Below, one piece after another: positions 7,408 through 12,591 of a DNA stretch of 20,222 bases (its first letter is position 1; each line of letters opens with the position of its first letter). Origin of the DNA: a virus; IMG/VR virus record IMGVR_UViG_3300009185_000143, positions 1 to 20,222 of that record. One strand, written 5' to 3'. Made by a program: the position numbers and the translations under genes. The notes under the pieces are model-generated. The model made no database searches. It was given only the letters and a program-made list of their open reading frames with translations, and had not been told where the DNA came from.

Positions 7408-9134
7408 AATAATTTTATTTTGTTACGTCTTGATTTAACTGCTTTTATTTCAATATTAATTGGGCTAAGTTGAGTAGTTGAGATAACTTCACTATACAAA
7501 TTTTGGGCACGATCTCTCCAGCCTCCTCTAATAACTGGAAATTCATTAGACTTAATAATAATATCGTTAAATTCATCTAATCCAATTAATTCTTCAGGTT
7601 TAGCTATACTCAAAGCTGGCCTAACTGAGCTAGCAATTGCAGCCTTTTCATTTTCTTCAGATAATATAGTGATACTTACTGAGTCTACTCCATTTATCTC
7701 TTCTATAATTTTAATTAAATCACTTTTTGGAACTCGATCGTGCCTACTTAATTTAATAAAATATTGACCGATTGCATTGGTTATATCAGCTTTAATTATA
7801 TCATTTGAAACATCTTCAAATCCAATAACACTTATATTTAAAACATATTTAGTTATGATAGGATCAATAATTATAATATCAGTGGAAATCATTTTAGTAC
7901 CAGATCGCTCTATGAAATTTAAAAGTTGATTTTTTTGATATTGTGTTAATCTAAACTTATCTGTATTCATTTTAAAATAGTCACTACCGTTTGTAAATAA
8001 TTGTGAAATATCTGGTATTAAAAATAAATTAATCATACGGGCAAGAGCAGAACCGGTTGCTCCAGCCAAAGGCGGCGGAGCTAAAAATACCCGAACCGTT
8101 GAAAACATTTGTAATTTATGTAATAAGACTTCATAATTATCTACATTAATTAGTGCAAAATTCTTAGATGCCTTTGGAGCAATTAATTTGGTTAATTCAA
8201 GCTCTTCTGGGTCAACACCAAAGCTTGGAGGACTTATTACTGTAATTTCCAATACCGAATTTAAGTCAATTTCATCGCCTACTATTGAAAAACCAGTCTC
8301 ATCAAACGTAAAGTTAATTTGTCTAACATCATCTACCTTAATATTGCCACCAGCTCCTTCTGAACTAAGATATTCAACAACAATAGTAGAGCCAAGAGTT
8401 GGTATTTTACCAAATGATCCATTTCCAAAATATAGATCTAATCCATTTGTTATTCCAGTTTTAATAATAAAACCTTTATCTCCTCTTGGTATATCTAATA
8501 GGGACTCATATTTAGTCCACATTTCTCCATTTACATAAACATTTACTTTAAAATGATCAACATAATAATTATTTTGTAAACCCATTTGGTAACTCTCAAA
8601 TGCAATACCCTTTGCGGTAAAGGTTTGAGACTGAACATCCCCTTGCCTAATACTTACCACAGTTAAAGCGGTTGAATTAGTTAAATCAAGTCGAAGTTCA
8701 TCTTGTGATAATTCAAGTACATATTGAAGTCCATTATTTGTACACTTAAGCTTAAGTAAATCATTTAATATTATAATATTATTTTCAAAGGTTATACCGG
8801 TCTTTGGCTTAATTCTAATTTGGGCAGTTGCCCCAATTGCTCGGCTTGGATTATGTCCAGCTAAACTAGCTAATGAGTATATTGAAGATGCCCTAGAGGC
8901 TTCATAAATATTAAGTTCAGTAATTGAATCTTCAATATAATAAAAAATTAATTGACTTAAGTTTTCAAAAACAATTAATAATTGACCAAATGGAGAAGCT
9001 GCGGTAAATATTGTTTTAGTTTGTTTAAAGGTTTCCTGTAAAAAACCAATAGTTTCACCTAAGATATCACCGATTCTTATTTTAAGGCTTGTAAATAGCC
9101 TAAGCGAATTATTTTGAGTTGATAAATTAGCCAT
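7404..9134 (-). CDS. Baseplate wedge protein (gp6 / baseplate J-like)
   Basis: A 576-residue structural protein. Near residues 80-110 it has the SIYSLASLAGHNPSRAIGATA segment typical of baseplate-J/gp6 proteins, where a helical N-terminal arm meets the first beta domain. Around residues 230-265 it shows LYFGNGSFGKIP..GSTIVVEYLSSEGAGGNI, matching the FGdG.G..P..G..i.v.Y....G..GN pattern of this family. Later segments (IDPIITKYVLNISV and DLIKIIEEINGVDSVSI) also fit. T4 gp6 (660 residues) forms the wedge heterotrimer with gp7 and the inner baseplate ring in contractile tails. A TATAAATA box lies 22 bases before its start, and the gene is divergent from the tmRNA. Confidence 0.85.
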   Translation of the reverse strand: MANLSTQNNSLRLFTSLKIRIGDILGETIGFLQETFKQTKTIFTAASPFGQLLIVFENLSQLIFYYIEDSITELNIYEASRASSIYSLASLAGHNPSRAIGATAQIRIKPKTGITFENNIIILNDLLKLKCTNNGLQYVLELSQDELRLDLTNSTALTVVSIRQGDVQSQTFTAKGIAFESYQMGLQNNYYVDHFKVNVYVNGEMWTKYESLLDIPRGDKGFIIKTGITNGLDLYFGNGSFGKIPTLGSTIVVEYLSSEGAGGNIKVDDVRQINFTFDETGFSIVGDEIDLNSVLEITVISPPSFGVDPEELELTKLIAPKASKNFALINVDNYEVLLHKLQMFSTVRVFLAPPPLAGATGSALARMINLFLIPDISQLFTNGSDYFKMNTDKFRLTQYQKNQLLNFIERSGTKMISTDIIIIDPIITKYVLNISVIGFEDVSNDIIKADITNAIGQYFIKLSRHDRVPKSDLIKIIEEINGVDSVSITILSEENEKAAIASSVRPALSIAKPEELIGLDEFNDIIIKSNEFPVIRGGWRDRAQNLYSEVISTTQLSPINIEIKAVKSRRNKIKLL

Positions 9135-9148
9135 TATCTTGAGACTTC

Positions 9149-9164
9149 TTTTTAGTTATTTATA
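9149..9164 (-). promoter_or_regulatory. T4-late-promoter-like box TATAAATA ahead of the baseplate gene
   Basis: On the minus strand this reads TATAAATA (9164 to 9157) followed by ACTAAAAA. The octamer is an exact match to the T4 late promoter core, with 22 bases between it and the baseplate ATG at 9134. The same 15-base string (ATAAATAACTAAAAA) recurs at 2276-2290. It lies in a genuine intergenic region between divergent genes, where a promoter is required. The match is by eye; in an AT-rich genome chance matches occur. Confidence 0.5.
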
Positions 9165-9197
9165 ATCCCAATATTTATTACCTAATTTTTGATACCA

Positions 9198-9209
9198 GAT
9201 AAATAATTA
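9198..9209 (+). promoter_or_regulatory. Late-promoter-like box (GATAAATA) ahead of tmRNA
   Basis: GATAAATAATTA differs by one base from TATAAATA in the octamer and by one base from the downstream ACTA context seen at the other boxes. With T4 late spacing, transcription would begin near 9211, leaving a short leader to be trimmed before the mature tmRNA 5' end at 9234. An alternative host-type -10 (TATATT or TATACT) lies within 9213-9229. Confidence 0.35.
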
Positions 9210-9230
9210 TAGTATATTATTATTATACTA
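9210..9230 (+). repeat. Inverted repeat just upstream of tmRNA
   Basis: TAGTATA (9210-9216) and TATACTA (9224-9230) form a perfect 7-bp inverted repeat with a 7-base A/T spacer. It ends three bases before the mature tmRNA 5' end, so it could be an operator overlapping the promoter or a leader hairpin affecting 5' processing. A chance palindrome in AT-rich DNA is also possible. Confidence 0.4.
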
Positions 9231-9233
9231 ATT

Positions 9234-9615
9234 GGGGGCGACCGGATTTGACGTTAGTTATCCAATTGAGTCTGCATGTCGAGGATGATACTTAAAGCTC
9301 GTAAACCTGGTATTACTGTAAGTTAATTGACAACAATATAACTTTCTGGAGCCTTGTTAACCAAGTTAACACTCCAGCTACTGAAGAGCTTTTATTAGCT
9401 GCATAAGTGGTAAGCGGCAACTGCTTAAGTAACCCAAAGTTGCAAACCGATATGATCAATATCGTTAAAAGTGATATAGAAGATAAGTTCTCAGTAAACC
9501 GACCTATTCAATAAGGGAACTGTGAAGTTTGTTAGTTTAGCAAAATTAACTAAGCATGTAAACGAAGGCCTAATTTGAGGCTATACGGACGAGGTTTCGA
9601 ATACCTCCGCCTCCA
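9234..9615 (+). ncRNA. ssrA: tmRNA (transfer-messenger RNA), phage-encoded
   Basis: A complete one-piece tmRNA that would rescue stalled ribosomes by trans-translation with SmpB. The 5' end GGGGGCG (9234-9240) pairs with CGCCTCC (9608-9614) to form the acceptor stem, with discriminator A9615. The T-arm is GAGGT-TTCGAAT-ACCTC. Conserved blocks CCGGATTTGAC, GCATGTCGAGG...CTCGTAAA and CTAAGCATGTA are present. Pseudoknot 1 is formed by 9280-9283/9298-9301 and 9287-9291/9310-9314. The likely resume codon is GAC at 9329, with the conserved U and A at -5 and -4; the frame runs 25 codons (DNNITFWSLV...EELLLAA) to TAA at 9404-9406. A stem TAAGCGG-CAA-CTGCTTA follows the stop (9411-9427). CCA is not encoded (CTG follows), so it must be added enzymatically. 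The resume codon is the least certain part. Confidence 0.95.
9346..9377 (+). other. Hairpin inside the tmRNA tag reading frame
   Basis: CTGGAG (9346-9351) pairs with CTCCAG (9372-9377), and TGTTAAC (9355-9361) pairs with GTTAACA (9365-9371), closing a CAA triloop. Only CCT (9352-9354) is bulged, giving a 13-bp stem. It lies between the pseudoknot and the tag stop codon, within the inferred tag-coding region, so the ribosome would have to unwind it if the resume codon is GAC at 9329. Confidence 0.75.
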
Positions 9616-9627
9616 CTGTGACTGTTT

Positions 9628-9658
9628 TTGCAAACAAGTTTTTATGGCTTGTTTGCAA
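9628..9658 (+). terminator. Hairpin downstream of tmRNA, possible terminator or processing signal
   Basis: TTGCAAACAAG (9628-9638) and CTTGTTTGCAA (9648-9658) form a perfect 11-bp stem with a nine-base loop (TTTTTATGG). It begins 13 bases after the tmRNA 3' end. No T-run follows on either strand, so it is not a textbook intrinsic terminator; it could define the 3' processing site or block exonucleases. Confidence 0.5.
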
Positions 9659-9683
9659 TAAATAGTTAGATAGAAAAACTTAA

Positions 9684-9695
9684 TATAAATAACTA
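9684..9695 (+). promoter_or_regulatory. TATAAATA box directly ahead of the first spanin-like gene
   Basis: TATAAATAACTA on the plus strand is an exact T4-late-core match and shares ATAAATAACTA with the boxes on the other strand. It ends almost at the start codon (ATG at 9697): with T4 spacing the transcript would start at or next to the ATG, giving a leaderless message. It may therefore be a translation leader rather than a promoter. Confidence 0.4.
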
Positions 9696-9696
9696 T

Positions 9697-10050
9697 ATGA
9701 CAGGACTAGTAAATGGAACCAAACTAATTTGGACCTTGGTAATTATAATTGTAATTTTAATTGTATCACTATGTATTTCAATTGACTCAGACCAGTCAGA
9801 CAAGTATAGTAAAGAAAAGTCACAAATTGATAGTTTATCAACAATTATCTCTAACTTAGAAAAGGATCAACTTAAATACGATAGCCTAATTATAGGGTAT
9901 CAACATAACTTAGTTGTTGCAGATCAACAAATTGACTCAACTAAAAATAAAATAAAAGAAATACAAAATTATTATGGTAAGAAAATTAAAGATATTAGTC
10001 GGGCTACTCCTGTTGAACTTGATGACTTTTTCACAAATCGCTACAAATAA
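9697..10050 (+). CDS. Inner-membrane spanin-like protein (TM plus coiled coil)
   Basis: A 117-residue protein with one N-terminal membrane helix (about residues 9-29, LIWTLVIIIVILIVSLCISI) and a long heptad-like helical region (35-105, including IDSLSTIISNLEKDQLKYD). This matches the architecture of i-spanins (Rz-like), which span the periplasm and fuse inner and outer membranes at lysis. Its last 77 bases overlap the next gene in another frame, as in many Rz/Rz1 pairs. The call rests on architecture and overlap, not on sequence similarity; other single-pass coiled-coil membrane proteins look alike. Confidence 0.6.
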   Translation: MTGLVNGTKLIWTLVIIIVILIVSLCISIDSDQSDKYSKEKSQIDSLSTIISNLEKDQLKYDSLIIGYQHNLVVADQQIDSTKNKIKEIQNYYGKKIKDISRATPVELDDFFTNRYK

Positions 10051-10387
10051 AAAAGTTCACTGCTTTCCAGATAGTATTGCAAAGCAGATTGCAATAGATT
10101 TAGTAAGAGGCGACTCTGCTAAAATAGAATTAACTAAAACTATTATATTAGTAAATCAGTTAGAAGAAAAGAATTTAACTAATGAGAGACTTGTTAATAC
10201 ATATGTTTCTAAAGTAGCTAATTTTTCATCACAAATTGATTTATATAGACAAAAAGAGGTTAAGTACACACAAATTGTTACAGGTTTAGAAAAGGATGTT
10301 AAGAAAGAACGCAGTAAGAATAAAATTATAAAAATTGCAGCTGGTGTATTTGCAGTATTGGCAGTAATCGGATTTTCATCAAATTAA
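9974..10387 (+). CDS. Exported coiled-coil protein with C-terminal TM, spanin partner candidate
   Basis: A 137-residue protein starting inside the preceding gene in a different frame (77-base overlap). It begins with a classic export signal (MVRKLKILVGLLLLNLMTFS, likely cut after about residue 20-25), followed by a helical, charged region (about 35-110) and a C-terminal hydrophobic helix (about 118-134, IIKIAAGVFAVLAVIGF). The well-formed signal peptide argues that this overlapping frame is truly coded. Signal at the N-terminus with a membrane helix at the C-terminus resembles single-molecule spanins such as T1 gp11, but no lipobox cysteine is visible (the only nearby Cys is residue 29 in KKVHC). 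It could be a spanin subunit or an unrelated envelope protein. Confidence 0.65.
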   Translation: MVRKLKILVGLLLLNLMTFSQIATNKKVHCFPDSIAKQIAIDLVRGDSAKIELTKTIILVNQLEEKNLTNERLVNTYVSKVANFSSQIDLYRQKEVKYTQIVTGLEKDVKKERSKNKIIKIAAGVFAVLAVIGFSSN

Positions 10388-10400
10388 ATAATTAATAAAT

Positions 10401-11168
10401 ATGAATACCCTAAATACCGATGATATATTTTTAAGAAATTTAACAATTTCTCTGCTTGACTTATTAAACAGTGAAATGCATCTTACTATTTCTAGAGCAG
10501 ATCATAAAGAGACATTTTCAGTGCCATTTTTATATAATTTTGCAACAGATGAAGGTTTCTTAAAAGATTTTTATGTAGGTTTACCAGATAATTGTGAAAT
10601 ACCGGTAGCTGAAGGAGCTTACGATATTATCCCTAGGGGAATTGTATCATTGACTTCATTTGAGGTGAGTTCGGCTGATATTACAAATAAATTTGTTAGA
10701 GGACAATTTTCAGCTACTGAAAAAGGAGCTAATGATGCCAATATTCTTACTGGTTATTCAGCTCAACTCTATACACTTCCGCTCTCTGTAAAATTTGATA
10801 TTAAAATTATTTGTGATAATTTAAATAAAGCATTTAAAATTGCTGAACAGTTATTAGACATATATTATTCAAATAGAGTAATGTATTTTCAATATAATGG
10901 AGTTAGAATTCCTGCGCAATTTTCATTTCCATCTACTGAACTTGTTGATAAAAAATATTCAACATTTACAATGAACACCGATAATAAAATAACGGTTTCA
11001 TTATCGATTGCAATTGAAACGTATTTCCCTAGTTTTGAAAAAACTTCTAAACGTAAAAGTTCTAATATTATGGACAAAATTAATATAACTAAAAGGGATT
11101 CAATTAATAATAATACACTAGCAAGTGTCTGGGTTGATCAAACAACCGGTCAAGATCCAAATATATGA
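10401..11168 (+). CDS. Tail sheath stabiliser (T4 gp15-like)
   Basis: A 255-residue protein that I match to T4 gp15 (272 residues) by pattern: an early segment with a basic residue and VPF (ETFSVPFLYNFATDE, like the IP.TYASK.H part of gp15), a middle segment IPRGIVSLTSFEVS, then LPLSVKFDIKIICDNLNKAF followed by KIAEQLLDIYY (like IYELSIFTRYEDDMFQIVEQILPYF), then the IPAQFSF strand and a TVSLSIAIETYFP strand. gp15 caps the proximal end of the tail sheath and tube before head joining. The C-terminus is basic and disordered. The stop overlaps the next start (ATGA at 11165-11168). The similarity is remote and based on memory of the family. Confidence 0.62.
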   Translation: MNTLNTDDIFLRNLTISLLDLLNSEMHLTISRADHKETFSVPFLYNFATDEGFLKDFYVGLPDNCEIPVAEGAYDIIPRGIVSLTSFEVSSADITNKFVRGQFSATEKGANDANILTGYSAQLYTLPLSVKFDIKIICDNLNKAFKIAEQLLDIYYSNRVMYFQYNGVRIPAQFSFPSTELVDKKYSTFTMNTDNKITVSLSIAIETYFPSFEKTSKRKSSNIMDKINITKRDSINNNTLASVWVDQTTGQDPNI

Positions 11169-11962
11169 AGTATCTAGTAGAGTTTAAAACATTTACAATT
11201 AACGAAGGTGGAAATGCTTTTCCAGATGCACAGAGTCTTACTCGTGCAGAAGTTGAGCCGGCCTTTGCTAAATTCCAAAGTGCAATGACTCAATTATTTG
11301 GAGAAGCTGAACTTGAATTAATTGGTTCATGGAGACAAAAAGATATTTCTGGAGATCTTGATGCTCTATTTTATTCTGAGCTTAGTCTGCCTGATATATC
11401 AGCAAAAATTCAAACCGCTGGCTATGAAACAAAAATATTTTATGGATTTAATATTGTGTCAGTTAAATTTGAAATTTCTACAGGGCACTTTGTACAATTT
11501 GATATGTTCGTCAAACCGTTAGACACAAATCGTAATATAAATGATATTTTCTATAAGTCAATTGATGAAGAAGACTATTCCACTAAGCACCGAGTCTTTT
11601 TGATATTTTGTGCACTAGACTCTATGCAGTTTGATAAAATTGAAAAGAACGGTACGGTAACCCAGTTTAAAGGATATATGTTTAGACCGGATGGAATATA
11701 TCAATTTACTAAAGAATTAAAAAAGATTAATTATAAAATAGTTGATCGCAAGCTTATTGCAGATACAATTCCTGAAATTTCAGATATACTATTTGGAAAA
11801 AATTATCCATATGCTAAATGGAATACCTACGAAAAGACAATAGCTTTATTAACAGCCGCTAGTCAAAGTACTAATCCTAAATTAAATATGCCTCTTATTT
11901 TAAAAGAATATCGAGCTAAACTAGAAGAAGAAGGTTTAGTAATTCCAGGCGGAATTGATTAG
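11165..11962 (+). CDS. Polymerase-beta-superfamily nucleotidyltransferase
   Basis: A 265-residue protein with the minimal nucleotidyltransferase signature: Gly54-Ser55 in LIGSWRQKDISGDLDALF, the catalytic pair Asp64-x-Asp66, and a third Asp at 113 in HFVQFDMFV. These are the metal-binding carboxylates of the DNA-polymerase-beta fold. The C-terminal half (about 140-265) is helical and basic with no recognised domain. Similar stand-alone nucleotidyltransferases occur in large T4-like phages, but substrates (nucleic acid, protein or small molecule) are unknown. The start overlaps the gp15-like stop by four bases, and the end overlaps the stop of the convergent tail-tube-like gene by four bases. 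Confidence 0.8.
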   Translation: MKYLVEFKTFTINEGGNAFPDAQSLTRAEVEPAFAKFQSAMTQLFGEAELELIGSWRQKDISGDLDALFYSELSLPDISAKIQTAGYETKIFYGFNIVSVKFEISTGHFVQFDMFVKPLDTNRNINDIFYKSIDEEDYSTKHRVFLIFCALDSMQFDKIEKNGTVTQFKGYMFRPDGIYQFTKELKKINYKIVDRKLIADTIPEISDILFGKNYPYAKWNTYEKTIALLTAASQSTNPKLNMPLILKEYRAKLEEEGLVIPGGID

Positions 11963-12576
11963 TCAAAATCTAATTCCAAATCAAAATTATAATAGCTAAA
12001 AGTTGCAGTAAAATAGCTAAACTTTGGAACCACTGATGAATAACTTAAGGTTAATTCACTAAGTTGTTTAAGTTGAGGCCGGTTAAATATTACTGAACTT
12101 ACTGCATAACCCTCGTTATTTAATAGAGTTAATCGGATTGGACTAAAAAATGGATGATTATTATTGGCAATTGGCGCAACCGTTAACGATTGACCAAGTG
12201 AAGTATCTCCAATATAAGAGGTTGAGGTGTTTGCTGGTTCTAAATAATTTAGTGCATTATCTAAAAATATAAAATAGTTAAGATATGCATCAGTTAATTT
12301 AAAAGTTAATTTTAACTCTCTAGTAAACATATCAGCAATAGGTTTTGCGCTCTGCACTTCTTGAATTTTGCCTAGTGTTCTAATTTGAGTAGGCAATACA
12401 GTTGTTAAACCTGGAAAATTAACTCCTTGAATGGTAGATGCCATAAAATCTGAAATTGATTTATACGGTAATAATAAATTTCTGTAATATTTATCATATC
12501 GGGTTTGAACCTCAGCATTAAAAAAATCCTGCGGTAAATTTATTAGAAATCCATTTTGTCTTGAGTTTAAAATCAT
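11959..12576 (-). CDS. Probable tail tube protein (gp19/gp54-like)
   Basis: A 205-residue protein with the feel of the T4 gp19/gp54 tail-tube family: an N-terminal NGFLINLPQDFF, a PYKSISDFMASTIQGVNFPG segment, a central ELKLTFKLTDAYLNYFIFLDN, PIRLTLLNNEGYAVSSVIFN, and a final beta strand LSYSSVVPKFSYFTATFSYYNF, all matching the alternating beta pattern of tube monomers. No cysteine or membrane segment is seen. The tube forms the DNA conduit inside the sheath. It follows the glycosyltransferase by ten bases on the minus strand and converges with the nucleotidyltransferase. Confidence in the exact role is moderate; a tail terminator or baseplate tube-initiator protein is the main alternative. 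Confidence 0.52.
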   Translation of the reverse strand: MILNSRQNGFLINLPQDFFNAEVQTRYDKYYRNLLLPYKSISDFMASTIQGVNFPGLTTVLPTQIRTLGKIQEVQSAKPIADMFTRELKLTFKLTDAYLNYFIFLDNALNYLEPANTSTSYIGDTSLGQSLTVAPIANNNHPFFSPIRLTLLNNEGYAVSSVIFNRPQLKQLSELTLSYSSVVPKFSYFTATFSYYNFDLELDFD

Positions 12577-12583
12577 ATAGAAT

Positions 12584-12591
12584 TATCTATA
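12584..12591 (-). promoter_or_regulatory. Late-promoter-like box TATAGATA ahead of the tail-tube-like gene
   Basis: TATAGATA on the minus strand overlaps the stop codon of the glycosyltransferase gene and ends seven bases before the ATG at 12576. It is one mismatch from TATAAATA and is followed by ATTCTATATGA, similar to ACTATATGA at the plus-strand box 9684-9700. Weak evidence by itself. Confidence 0.25.

Noticed and set aside
8188-8538. Plus-strand frame of 116 codons
   Set aside because: Lies antisense inside the well-supported baseplate gene; Pro/Ser-rich composition is typical of a shadow.
9628-9658. Standard intrinsic terminator
   Set aside because: The stem is perfect but no T-run follows on either strand, so it is listed only as a possible terminator or processing hairpin.
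10889-11077. Minus-strand frame of 62 codons
   Set aside because: Antisense to the gp15-like gene and without motif or leader.
11322-11522. Plus-strand frame of 66 codons
   Set aside because: Out-of-frame within the nucleotidyltransferase gene, whose catalytic motifs establish the true frame.
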